7,029 bases of DNA. Origin: an uncultured Clostridia bacterium. Lineage in GTDB: Bacteria > Bacillota > Clostridia > Christensenellales > Aristaeellaceae. The notes beneath the pieces are model-generated. The model had not been told where the DNA came from and ran no database searches. It was given only the letters and a program-made list of their open reading frames with translations. Numbering within the stretch: the stretch's first letter is position 1; each line of letters starts with the position of its first letter. The stretch covers positions 1-7,029 of the forward strand of contig CAKUCE010000161.1 of the NCBI GenBank assembly GCA_934643535.1, in the 5' to 3' direction. This document shows, in pieces, positions 1 to 6,578 of this stretch. A program made the translations under genes and the position numbers.

Positions 1-491
1 CCATGCCCATATAACTGGGGGCGCATTCCAAGTTTTTCGGCTACCAGGGCGCAGAAAGCGTCGGGAGCCATGGGGGAGGGCAGACGGCCTACCCGCAGAT
101 AGTCGTCCACAGGGTGCACCTGCTCCAGCCCCAGCGCAGCGGCCAGCGAATCGCCCACGCCGCCTTCCGCCTTGTCCCAGTTGGTGTGGGAGGCAATCAG
201 GGACATGCGGTTTTCCACGATCTGGGAAACGGCCTGTCCGATGGGGTCCGCATAGTGTATGCGCCGCAGCGGGTTGAATATGAGCGGATGATGGGTCACG
301 ATCAGCTGCGCGTGGAGACGCACCGCCTCCCGTACCAGTGCGGGGGTCGCGTCCAGCCCGAAGACCACCGTCTGCACCGGCAGCCGTTCGTCGCCGATCA
401 AAAGCCCCACGTTGTCGAAATCCTCGGCACTGTCAAAGGGCGCAAGGGCGTCCAGCCAGTCCAGCGCGTCCCGGACGGTCATCAGGCTCAT
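1..491 (-). CDS. Nif3-like dinuclear metal centre protein (GTP cyclohydrolase I type 2/YbgI family), C-terminus outside window
   Basis: The visible 163 residues are the N-terminal part of a Nif3/YbgI-family protein; the frame is still open at the window edge. Family members form ring-shaped hexamers with a two-metal site, and their physiological role is poorly defined. Visible hallmarks are the metal-binding THHP motif at residues 66-69, followed by LIFNPLRRI, and the second motif SHTNWD at 101-106 followed by a GGVGD turn. After residue about 125 the chain goes straight into the LRVGRLPSPM segment. I see no room for the PII-like insert found in long YqfO-type members, so the full protein is probably the short form of about 250-270 aa (inference). 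The ATG at 491 is chosen because AAAGGAG (506-500) lies 8 nt upstream; a second in-frame ATG at 482 is less well placed. It follows trmK by 30 nt, the usual trmK-Nif3 neighbourhood of Firmicutes. Confidence 0.93.
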   Translation of the reverse strand, partial: MSLMTVRDALDWLDALAPFDSAEDFDNVGLLIGDERLPVQTVVFGLDATPALVREAVRLHAQLIVTHHPLIFNPLRRIHYADPIGQAVSQIVENRMSLIASHTNWDKAEGGVGDSLAAALGLEQVHPVDDYLRVGRLPSPMAPDAFCALVAEKLGMRPQLYGH

Positions 492-521
492 GAGATCGTC
501 TCCTTTCGGCCCAATATAAAT

Positions 522-1232
522 TCATTCAAGCTTTTCAAGCGCCTGCCGGACATAGGAAAGCTCCCGGCGGTACAGGGCAAGCAGTTCCTCATCCACCGGC
601 GCTTTGGCCTGTTCCATGGACGAAACGGCCCCTTGAAGCACCCGTTCCCGGCGTTCCAGCAGGTCGCGCCACAGCGGCGGGCGCTCCCGGAGCAGCACCG
701 GCCCCAGCAGCCGTTCCCGCTCATCGTAGGCGGGTTCTCCGTCCGACGCGGGAGTGCATTGCATCAACAGATAATAACGCCGGTTTTCCTTGACCGGCTG
801 CTCCTGCCGGATGCGGTAGCCGATCCGGCACAGGGTTTCCCGAAGAAGCGGCAGGTCGGTTTGCGCGCCCAGTACCAGCGCCGCGCCGTGAAGCCGTTCC
901 CGGCCTTCCTCCAGAATCCGGGAGAGGGTCTGCCCGCCCATGCCCAGCACAAAGACGGTGTCCGCCGGCACACTCAGCGCGTCCAGCGCCCGCAAACCGT
1001 CCGCTACGGCGAAGGTGGCCCGGTCTGACAGCCCCAGGCCACCCAAAAGGTTTTTGGCTTTATTCAGGGAAGGAGCGCTGACGTCCGCCGCCAGCACATG
1101 CTTTGCCCGGCCACTCTGCAAAAGCGCGGCGCTGAGCCGACCGTGATCGGCCCCGATATCGGCGCATACCCCGCAGGGCTGCGCCAGCAGGAGCGCCGCC
1201 TGCAGGCGGCTGTCCAGACGGATCGCGCTCAT
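522..1232 (-). CDS. trmK: tRNA (adenine(22)-N1)-methyltransferase TrmK
   Basis: This 236-aa protein is a SAM-dependent methyltransferase that makes m1A at position 22 of bacterial tRNAs, acting in the cytoplasm. Length and layout match the Firmicutes TrmK family (about 230-240 aa). It has an N-terminal Rossmann-like domain with the SAM-binding motif ADIGADH (residues 24-30), an acidic strand end AAD (48-50), a DGL motif (78-80) and the family signature GMGG (97-100). These are followed by a strand LVLGAQ and the ENRRYY segment (149-154). The C-terminal 70 or so residues are charged and helical, consistent with the coiled-coil tail of the family. The ATG at 1232 lies 1 nt past the rpoD stop codon and only a weak purine stretch precedes it, so translation is probably coupled to rpoD (inference). 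The residue spacing from this start to ADIGADH matches known TrmK proteins. Confidence 0.94.
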   Translation of the reverse strand: MSAIRLDSRLQAALLLAQPCGVCADIGADHGRLSAALLQSGRAKHVLAADVSAPSLNKAKNLLGGLGLSDRATFAVADGLRALDALSVPADTVFVLGMGGQTLSRILEEGRERLHGAALVLGAQTDLPLLRETLCRIGYRIRQEQPVKENRRYYLLMQCTPASDGEPAYDERERLLGPVLLRERPPLWRDLLERRERVLQGAVSSMEQAKAPVDEELLALYRRELSYVRQALEKLE

Positions 1233-1233
1233 C

Positions 1234-2319
1234 TCAGTCCAGATAGTCCCGCAGCTTCTTGCTGCGGCTGGGATGACGCAGCTTCCGCAGGGCCTTGGCC
1301 TCGATCTGACGGATACGCTCGCGGGTCACTTTGAATTCCTTGCCCACTTCCTCCAGCGTGCGCTGGTGTCCGTCGTCCAGACCGAAACGGAGCCGCAGCA
1401 CCTTTTCCTCTCTGGGGGTCAGGGTATCCAGCACGTCCAGCAGCTGCTCCTTCATCAGGGTGAAGCTGGCGGCCTCGGCAGGGGCGGGCGCGTCGTCGTC
1501 GGGGATGAAGTCGCCCAGATGGCTGTCCTCCTCCTCGCCGATGGGCGTTTCCAGAGAAACGGGCTCCTGAGCGATCTTGATGATCTCCCGAACCTTGTTC
1601 TCGGAAATGTTCATCACTTTGGCGATCTCCTCCGGCGTAGGCTCCCGGCCGTACTCCTGCAAAAGCTGGCGGGAAACCCGGATCAGCTTGTTGATGGTTT
1701 CCACCATGTGGACGGGGATACGGATGGTGCGGGCCTGATCGGCGATGGCACGGGTGATGGCCTGACGGATCCACCACGTGGCATAGGTGGAGAACTTGTA
1801 GCCCTTGCGGTAGTCGAACTTGTCCACCGCCTTGATGAGGCCCAGATTGCCCTCCTGGATCAGGTCGAGGAACAGCATGCCCCGGCCCACATAGCGCTTG
1901 GCAATGGAAACCACCAGACGCAGGTTGGACTCGGTCAGCTTTTTCTTCGCGTCCTCGTCGCCCTCTTCCATCCGCTTGGCGATCTCGATCTCTTCCTCTG
2001 CGGACAGCAGGGGAACTTTGCCGATCTCCTTCAGGTACATGCGAACAGGATCGTCCACGCTGATGCCTTCGGGCACGCTCAGGTCGATGTTTTCCGGCTC
2101 GATCAGCTCTTCCGGGGGGACGGGGTCAAATTCGTTCACCACGTCCACGCCCAGGCTTTCCAGCACTTCGTAGACCTTGTTGATCTGGTCGGCGTCGATC
2201 TCCAGCTCCATGAGCTGGTTAGCGACTTCTTCCTTGGAAATGGAGCCCTTGGTCTTGGCTTCCTCGTACAGTTCGTTGAGCTTTACTTTGACCGCTTCCC
2301 GCGATTGATTTTCACTCAA
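1234..2319 (-). CDS. rpoD: primary (housekeeping) RNA polymerase sigma factor RpoD/SigA
   Basis: The gene encodes the vegetative sigma factor that directs RNA polymerase to -35/-10 promoters. With a TTG start at 2319 it has 361 residues, typical of short Gram-positive SigA proteins that lack the long non-conserved insert of proteobacterial RpoD. Domains in order: a region 1.1-like helical segment (about 8-60), an acidic linker, region 1.2 from DPVRMYLKEIG (90-100), region 2 (about 128-200) with the -10-binding segment TYATWWIRQAI (178-188), region 3 (about 201-250), a 3.2 finger (about 251-285), and region 4 with its -35-binding helix-turn-helix TLEEVGKEFKVTRERIRQIE (321-340). The TTG is preferred because AAGGAG (2333-2328) lies 8 nt ahead of it. 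The upstream in-frame GTG at 2343 would place that ribosome binding site inside the coding region. dnaG lies upstream and trmK follows after 1 nt, a conserved replication-transcription cluster. Confidence 0.97.
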   Translation of the reverse strand: MSENQSREAVKVKLNELYEEAKTKGSISKEEVANQLMELEIDADQINKVYEVLESLGVDVVNEFDPVPPEELIEPENIDLSVPEGISVDDPVRMYLKEIGKVPLLSAEEEIEIAKRMEEGDEDAKKKLTESNLRLVVSIAKRYVGRGMLFLDLIQEGNLGLIKAVDKFDYRKGYKFSTYATWWIRQAITRAIADQARTIRIPVHMVETINKLIRVSRQLLQEYGREPTPEEIAKVMNISENKVREIIKIAQEPVSLETPIGEEEDSHLGDFIPDDDAPAPAEAASFTLMKEQLLDVLDTLTPREEKVLRLRFGLDDGHQRTLEEVGKEFKVTRERIRQIEAKALRKLRHPSRSKKLRDYLD

Positions 2320-2327
2320 CCGTCTCA

Positions 2328-2333
2328 CTCCTT
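2328..2333 (-). promoter_or_regulatory. Ribosome binding site that decides the rpoD start
   Basis: AAGGAG, within AAAAGGAGTGAG on the minus strand, sits exactly 8 nt before a TTG codon at 2319-2317. The other in-frame candidates are a GTG at 2343 with no Shine-Dalgarno sequence in front and a GTG at 2328-2326 that overlaps this site. This makes TTG the best-supported start and shortens the longest open frame by 8 residues. Confidence 0.82.
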
Positions 2334-2383
2334 TTATGTACACAGGGGGATCGTTTGGCTTGCGGCAGCGCCGATTGGCGGCG

Positions 2384-4120
2384 TTACCGGAGTTCCGTCA
2401 GCTGCTGCGCCAGCTGAAAGGCGCGCTGCGTCGCCGCAGCCCTTTGTTCCTCGGGCAGGGTGGACAGGCTTTTCTGCAGCTTGTCCATTTCCTTCTCCAG
2501 CCGTTCCCGGCGGAGCTTCTTCAGGCAGTCCTGCGCCATCTGCATCAGCCCTTCGTCGTCCAGATCGGTGTTGATGCTGAGAATGTCGCCGATGACCGCC
2601 CGTCCTTCGTCATCCGGCTGGCGCTCCATCAGCGCCGCCGGGCTTTCGCCGTCCAGCATGGCCTCGCAGAGGCCGCGATAGGCGGGATCGTCAAATTCCT
2701 CCGGGGAAACGCTGCCCTCCGGCAGCCGGCCGGTGGAAAGCACCGCCAGCAGCGTCCGGGCCGCCCAGTCCACCTGAGAAACCTCTTTGGCCTTTTTGCG
2801 GAAGCTCTCTCGTCTGGGCACGTCCGCCTTTTCAGGGGCGGCGGGCCGAACGCCGATCTGCTGCAGCAGAACCTCCCGGTCAAAGCCAGTCTCCATGGAC
2901 AGACGCTTGACGTAGTTTTCCAGCTCCACCGGCTCCTTCACCCGGCGAAGGAACCCGGCGCAGGCCTTGGCGTACTCGGTGCGGCCTTCTTCGGCGGACA
3001 TATCGTGCTTCTCTTTTTCCCGAAGCATGCGGTAGTACACGCCGGAGATGGGCCTCAGAGCCTCGAAAGCCTCCAGCCCTTCCTGACGGATGAACTCGTC
3101 CGGGTCCAGTCCGCCGGGAAGATCCAGCACCTTCACCGGAACGCCCGCTTCCTCGAGAATGTCCAGCCCTCGAAGAATGGCGTGCTGTCCGGCGCTGTCG
3201 CCGTCGTAGGAGATCCATACCTCCGGCGCGTAGCGGGACAGGAGCTTGGCCTGCTCCGGCGTCAGCGCCGTGCCCAGCGTGGCGGCGACGCCTTCCACGC
3301 CGAACTGGCTCAGGGATACCACGTCCATGTAGCCTTCGACCAGAATCACCCGCTGAAGCCCTCGCGCCCTGCGCAGCAGATTGGCCGCGAAAACGTTATA
3401 ACGCTTGTTAAAGGCGGGGGTGTCCGAGGTGTTGAGGTACTTGGGCTGCACATCGCCGATGGCGCGCCCGCCGAAGCCGAGCACGTTGCCGTAGGCGTCG
3501 ATGATGGGGAACATGGCCCGGTTGCGGAACATGTCGAAGACCCGGCCGTCCCTTTCCAGCATCAGCCCGGCGGCGATCAGTTCCTCTTTGGTGAAGCCCT
3601 CGCTCATCAGCGTGCTGCCGATGTTAGGCCGCGCCAGGGCCGCGCCGATGCCAAAGCGGCGGATCACCGCGTCGGACAGGCCGCGCTTCTTGACATAGGC
3701 CAGAATGTCCGCCCCGTCCTCCTGCCATAAATGCTGATGATACAATCTTGCGGCCGCCTTGTTGGCCAGATAGATGCGCTCCTTGAGCGAACGGCGCTTT
3801 TCGTAGGCAGGGTCGTTCTGCAATTCCGGCAGGGGCATGTGGAGCTGGTTGGCGAGAAACTCGACCGCCTCCGGAAAGGTGAGGCGCTCGATATCCATTA
3901 CAAACTGGATCACGCTTCCGCCCGCCTTGCAGCCAAAGCAGTGATAGACCTGCTTCTGCCCGTCCACGTAGAACGAAGGCGACTTTTCGTTGTGAAACGG
4001 GCACAGACCAACATATCTATGCCCGTTCTTCTTCAGCTGCACGTAGGAGCCGATCACACTGACGATGTCAGCCCGCTGCCGCAGCTCTTCCAGCCATTCC
4101 TGTGGGTATCTTCCCGCCAT
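2384..4120 (-). CDS. dnaG: DNA primase DnaG
   Basis: DnaG makes the RNA primers for replication and works at the fork with the DnaB/DnaC-type helicase. The 578-aa protein has the full bacterial layout. An N-terminal CHC2 zinc-binding domain has ligands C40, H43, C61 and C64. The polymerase core starts around residue 115, and its TOPRIM domain shows the three metal-binding motifs EGYMD (262-266), DGDSAG (306-311) and DPDE (339-342). A C-terminal helical region (about 430-578) fits the helicase-binding domain, which is poorly conserved. The length is close to the usual 580-600 aa. I chose the ATG at 4120 because GGTGA (4133-4129) lies 8 nt upstream and MAGRYPQEWLEELR matches where the family begins. 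The frame is open further, to 4186, and a GTG at 4132 is a second choice, but a GGGGAG only 3 nt before it is too close. It sits between dgt and rpoD. Confidence 0.97.
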   Translation of the reverse strand: MAGRYPQEWLEELRQRADIVSVIGSYVQLKKNGHRYVGLCPFHNEKSPSFYVDGQKQVYHCFGCKAGGSVIQFVMDIERLTFPEAVEFLANQLHMPLPELQNDPAYEKRRSLKERIYLANKAAARLYHQHLWQEDGADILAYVKKRGLSDAVIRRFGIGAALARPNIGSTLMSEGFTKEELIAAGLMLERDGRVFDMFRNRAMFPIIDAYGNVLGFGGRAIGDVQPKYLNTSDTPAFNKRYNVFAANLLRRARGLQRVILVEGYMDVVSLSQFGVEGVAATLGTALTPEQAKLLSRYAPEVWISYDGDSAGQHAILRGLDILEEAGVPVKVLDLPGGLDPDEFIRQEGLEAFEALRPISGVYYRMLREKEKHDMSAEEGRTEYAKACAGFLRRVKEPVELENYVKRLSMETGFDREVLLQQIGVRPAAPEKADVPRRESFRKKAKEVSQVDWAARTLLAVLSTGRLPEGSVSPEEFDDPAYRGLCEAMLDGESPAALMERQPDDEGRAVIGDILSINTDLDDEGLMQMAQDCLKKLRRERLEKEMDKLQKSLSTLPEEQRAAATQRAFQLAQQLTELR

Positions 4121-4150
4121 GCTATTCGTCACCCACTCCCCAAATATTCG

Positions 4151-4177
4151 CCGCGGCGGCGCGGTTTCCTGCCGCGG
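4151..4177. repeat. GC-rich inverted repeat in the dgt-dnaG gap
   Basis: Two 7-nt arms, CCGCGGC at 4151-4157 and GCCGCGG at 4171-4177, are perfect reverse complements around a 13-nt spacer, about 30 nt before the dnaG start. In the dgt-dnaG transcript this would form a strong hairpin. No T-run follows on the minus strand, so it is not a typical intrinsic terminator. It could be an RNA processing or stability element, or chance in GC-rich DNA; function is unknown. Confidence 0.5.
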
Positions 4178-4249
4178 ATTCCACAATTTCCGACATTTCT
4201 TCGGCTCACGCCTCTTTTCGGGGCGGAAAAGCCGCGCCTTTTCTCCCGG

Positions 4250-5254
4250 TCAGTAACGGTTGAAGGCCTTTGGAATGAAGATGCTCTGATAAAGGCAAAT
4301 GGCATATCGGTCGGTCATTCCGGCGATAAAATCGCAGATGGCCCGTTCCGCCCCTTCCAGATAGAGAATTTCCAGATATTCGCCGGGCAGCTGCTCGGGA
4401 TGGGCCGCGTAGTGGTCGAACAGGCCGTTGACCACATGGTCGCAGCGCTGCTCCTCCTGCTTGCGCCATTCGTCCAGATAGACGTTTTCAAACAGAAATT
4501 CCCGCAGCCGGTCGCTGGCCTCCCGCACCTCGTCGGACATGACCACGCAGTTCCGGCCTTCGCTGTTCCGCACCACGTCGGCGATCATGGTGTTGATGCG
4601 CTCGCCGTGGGTCTTGCCTAGCACCTCCACGCAGGGCCGGGGCAGCTCGTATTCCTTCAGGATGCCGCCGCGAACGGCGTCGTCGATGTCATGGCTGATG
4701 TAGGCGATGCGGTCGGCCCGGCGCACGCACCAGCCCTCCAGCGTGGCAGGATCCTGAGGGCCGGAGTGGCACAGGATGCCGTCCCGGGTCTCCTGACACA
4801 GGTTCAGCCCTGCGCCCTCCCGTTCCAGCCGTTCCACCATGCGCAGGCTCTGTTCGTTGTGGCGGAAGCCGCCGGGCATCCGCTGGTTCAGGGTGTTTTC
4901 GCCAATATGGCCGAAAGGCGTATGGCCCAGATCATGCCCCAGCGCGATGGCTTCGGTCAAATCCTCGTTCAGCCGCAGGCACCGGGCCAGTGTCCGGGCC
5001 ACCTGCGCCACCTCCAGCGTGTGGGTCAGCCGGGTGCGGTAGTGGTCGCCCACGGGGGAAAGAAACACCTGCGTCTTGTATTTCAGCCGCCGGAAGCTCT
5101 TGCAGTGAATGATGCGATCCCGGTCCCGCTGAAAATCCGTCCGCAGATCGTCGGGGGAGATGGGGGCGGCCCGTCCGGCAGTATCCGCCGCGCATCTGGC
5201 ATAAGGAGAAAGCCTTGTCCGTTCTTCCTGCTCCAAGCGTTCCCGTACCGTCAT
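4250..5254 (-). CDS. dgt: deoxyguanosinetriphosphate triphosphohydrolase-like HD-domain protein
   Basis: Members of this family cleave dGTP (or other dNTPs) to the deoxynucleoside plus triphosphate and so adjust the dNTP pool. The 334-aa protein is the shorter Gram-positive type. The HD metal site is intact: H78 in RLTHTLEVAQ, the H107-D108 pair in ALGHDLGHTPFGH, and D181 in RADRIAYISHDIDDA. The N-terminal DRDRIIHCKSFRRLKYKTQV segment (43-62) is the family's nucleotide-site signature, leading to the GDHYRTRLTH stretch. The C-terminal half is helical and more variable. The ATG at 5254 has a GGGAGGG purine run (5268-5262) about 7-8 nt ahead. It is the first gene of the minus-strand block, so its promoter should drive dnaG and perhaps rpoD too (inference). 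The dNTP actually preferred cannot be read from sequence; 'dGTPase-like' is the safe call. Confidence 0.93.
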   Translation of the reverse strand: MTVRERLEQEERTRLSPYARCAADTAGRAAPISPDDLRTDFQRDRDRIIHCKSFRRLKYKTQVFLSPVGDHYRTRLTHTLEVAQVARTLARCLRLNEDLTEAIALGHDLGHTPFGHIGENTLNQRMPGGFRHNEQSLRMVERLEREGAGLNLCQETRDGILCHSGPQDPATLEGWCVRRADRIAYISHDIDDAVRGGILKEYELPRPCVEVLGKTHGERINTMIADVVRNSEGRNCVVMSDEVREASDRLREFLFENVYLDEWRKQEEQRCDHVVNGLFDHYAAHPEQLPGEYLEILYLEGAERAICDFIAGMTDRYAICLYQSIFIPKAFNRY

Positions 5255-5291
5255 CCTGCAGCCCTCCCGCCCAAGGTTCTTTCTAGCGTGT

Positions 5292-5308
5292 GGAAAAAAG
5301 TTTTTTCC
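5292..5308. repeat. Perfect 17-bp palindrome, A-tract/T-tract, operator-like
   Basis: GGAAAAAA (5292-5299) and TTTTTTCC (5301-5308) are exact reverse complements around a single G. It lies 38-54 bp upstream of the dgt start codon, where the dgt promoter or early leader must be. It may be an operator, a bent-DNA element or a short weak hairpin. The stem is only two G-C pairs plus A-T pairs with a 1-nt centre, so RNA folding is less likely than a DNA-level role (inference). Confidence 0.5.
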
Positions 5309-5377
5309 TATACTAAATATACGAGAAACTCAGGGAAGTTCCTGCCTGTGATGGAGACGGACAGGGAAAAAACGCTC

Positions 5378-5407
5378 TTTACCCCTCTCGGGAAAGTGTG
5401 TTATACT
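5378..5407 (+). promoter_or_regulatory. Sigma-70-type promoter for the sortase gene
   Basis: TTTACC (5378-5383, 4 of 6 matches to TTGACA) and TATACT (5402-5407, 5 of 6 matches to TATAAT) are separated by 18 bp. Transcription would start near 5413-5416, giving a leader of about 30 nt. AAAGGGGGAG (5431-5440) then serves as the ribosome binding site for the ATG at 5445. The -10 box is strong and the -35 moderate. The primary sigma factor encoded next door is the natural user. Confidence 0.6.
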
Positions 5408-5444
5408 GATAAAACAGAAAAATTTTCACGAAAGGGGGAGCTGT

Positions 5445-6494
5445 ATGAAAAGATCCCCGAAGCAGCCGCCCGTTTCGGGCCGGATCGGCTATTTCCCCGA
5501 AGAAGCGCCTGATCCTTCCCCAGAAAAGAAAAAAACGCCCCTCAAAGGCAGACTTCGCTCTTTGCTGACGTTCGTCTGCGCCGGTGTGTTTGTGGTCTGC
5601 GCCGTTTTGCTGATCCGTTATTTTGTCGATATCGGCCGGGCCAGAAGCGCCAGCGACGAACTGCGCCGCACCTATGCCGTCAGTCAGACGCTCCCGGAGG
5701 AGACTGCCGTCCCGGCACCAGCAGAAACCGCCGTGGAAACAGCGGTTCCTGAACCTGTCTCTACGCCGGAAGCACTTCCCACGCAGACCCGGCAGCCCGT
5801 CGAGACCGCCGCCGACTTTGCTTCCCAATGGGCAGCCGGCTATGCGAACAATCCCCAGCTTCGGATTTCCGATCGCTTTCAGAAACTGCGCCAGCAGAAC
5901 CGGGATGTGGTGGGCTGGCTTTCCATCGAGGACGTGCTGGACGAGCCGGTGCTGCAGCGGGATAACGCCTATTATCTGACCCACGACGCTTCCGGGCAGA
6001 AGAACGCCACAGGCGCGCTGTTTCTGGATGAAAGCTGCAACCTGCGCATTCCCACGCCTCATCTGGTGATTCACGGCCACAATATGAAGGAAGGAGCCAT
6101 GTTCGGCTCCCTGAAAAAATACAAGCTGAAGGACGCGGATTTTTATAAGGAGCATCCCTTTCTCACTTTCAACACACTGTACGAAGAGGCGCAATATGTG
6201 ATCTATGCCGTGGCGGAGGTCAGCGTCGAGCCGAAGGACGCGGATTATCTGCCCTTCTGGGCCTACGGCGTCTTTACCACCCGGAGCCAGTGGGACGCCT
6301 ACGTGGGCAGGATCCGGGAACTCAGCCGCTACCGCACACAGGTGGATGTGCAGCCCGGCGACCGGCTGCTGACGCTGGCCACTTGCTCCGGCACGGACAA
6401 CAGCCGCCGTCTGCTGGTGGCCGCCCGGCTGATCCGGAAAGGGGAAAGCTCCCTGACGCTGAAACAGTCGATCTATAGCACGACGGTGAAATGA
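5445..6494 (+). CDS. class B sortase (membrane-anchored cysteine transpeptidase)
   Basis: Sortases cleave a C-terminal sorting motif in secreted proteins and attach them to the cell wall or join pilin subunits. The 349-aa protein has a cytoplasmic basic N-terminus (KKKTPLKGRLR, 28-38), one transmembrane signal anchor (about 39-61), and a Pro/Thr/Ala/Glu-rich linker (about 82-120) that should span part of the wall. The catalytic domain follows (about 140-345). Catalytic residues are visible: H212 in VIHGHNMKEGAMFGSLKKY, C314 in TLATCSG, and R322 in NSRRLLVAARL, eight residues after the Cys as in other clostridial class B enzymes. The HGHNM and GSLKKY motifs favour class B over A, C, D or E. 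AAAGGGGGAG lies just upstream of the ATG. It is a single-gene unit divergent from dgt and ended by the terminator at 6511-6547. No sortase substrate with an LPXTG/NPXTN-type tail is visible here, so its target is unknown. Confidence 0.93.
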   Translation: MKRSPKQPPVSGRIGYFPEEAPDPSPEKKKTPLKGRLRSLLTFVCAGVFVVCAVLLIRYFVDIGRARSASDELRRTYAVSQTLPEETAVPAPAETAVETAVPEPVSTPEALPTQTRQPVETAADFASQWAAGYANNPQLRISDRFQKLRQQNRDVVGWLSIEDVLDEPVLQRDNAYYLTHDASGQKNATGALFLDESCNLRIPTPHLVIHGHNMKEGAMFGSLKKYKLKDADFYKEHPFLTFNTLYEEAQYVIYAVAEVSVEPKDADYLPFWAYGVFTTRSQWDAYVGRIRELSRYRTQVDVQPGDRLLTLATCSGTDNSRRLLVAARLIRKGESSLTLKQSIYSTTVK

Positions 6495-6510
6495 AAAAGC
6501 CGGACAAAAT

Positions 6511-6547
6511 AAAAGCGTTCCTTGCGTTTGGAGCAAAGAACGCTTTT
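6511..6547. terminator. Bidirectional intrinsic terminator between convergent genes
   Basis: AAAAGCGTTC (6511-6520) and GAACGCTTTT (6538-6547) form a perfect 10-bp stem. Inside it TTGC (6522-6525) pairs with GCAA (6533-6536), closing a 7-nt loop. On the plus strand the stem starts 16 nt after the sortase stop and ends in TTTTGTCTT. On the minus strand it ends in TTTTATTTTG. Both tails are T-rich, so it can end transcription from both sides. Confidence 0.88.
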
Positions 6548-6564
6548 GTCTTGAGCCTTTCTGA

Positions 6565-6578
6565 AAACGGAAGCGTTT
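6565..6578 (-). terminator. Minor hairpin at the stop codon of the terminal gene
   Basis: AAACG (6565-6569) and CGTTT (6574-6578) pair across a 4-nt loop. On the minus strand this overlaps the TAA stop of the terminal gene and is followed by TTCAG. It is short and has no real T-run; it may only assist the larger terminator downstream. Confidence 0.25.

Larger units (their letters stand above)
5255..5444. other. Divergent intergenic region between dgt and the sortase gene
   Basis: This 190-bp stretch is visibly more AT-rich than its surroundings, especially 5290-5325. It must hold the outward promoters for dgt (minus) and the sortase gene (plus). The plus-strand promoter is readable at 5378-5407. 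For dgt, the minus strand has TATATT and TATAGG hexamers around 5308-5322, but no good -35 at the right distance, so I do not assign a box. A perfect palindrome (5292-5308) and an imperfect one (CAGGGAAGTTCCTG, 5331-5344) could be protein binding sites. No small gene or RNA gene is apparent. Confidence 0.6.

Noticed and set aside
114..1028. Long plus-strand open frame (about 304 codons) opposite the Nif3-like gene and trmK
   Set aside because: It is antisense to two well-identified genes, its translation is low-complexity (rich in Gln, His, Arg, Pro), and it resembles nothing; this is a by-product of GC-rich third codon positions.
2369..2383. Short hairpin (CGCCG / CGGCG) right after the dnaG stop as a terminator
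   Set aside because: Only 5 bp, with no T-run on the minus strand; insufficient for an intrinsic terminator between dnaG and rpoD.
1273..3730. Two long overlapping plus-strand frames (433 and 464 codons) opposite rpoD and dnaG
   Set aside because: Shadow frames. The minus strand encodes complete RpoD and DnaG with all expected motifs, and the antisense translations have no recognisable domain or ribosome binding site.
4132..4186. Extended dnaG N-terminus starting at 4186 or at the GTG at 4132
   Set aside because: The extra residues do not resemble DnaG N-termini and no ribosome binding site sits at a proper distance; the ATG at 4120 with GGTGA 8 nt upstream fits the family start.
5255..5444. 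A riboswitch, small RNA or tRNA in the divergent region
   Set aside because: The sortase leader is only about 30 nt and the remaining sequence shows no conserved RNA pattern I can recognise.
3731..5512. Plus-strand frames (296 and 273 codons) opposite the dnaG start and dgt
   Set aside because: Antisense to intact genes; the second one also runs across the intergenic promoter region. No domain signal.
5379..6536. Minus-strand frame of 385 codons opposite the sortase gene
   Set aside because: The sortase on the plus strand has intact catalytic motifs, a promoter and a ribosome binding site; the opposite frame runs through the terminator and into the promoter region and looks like no protein family.
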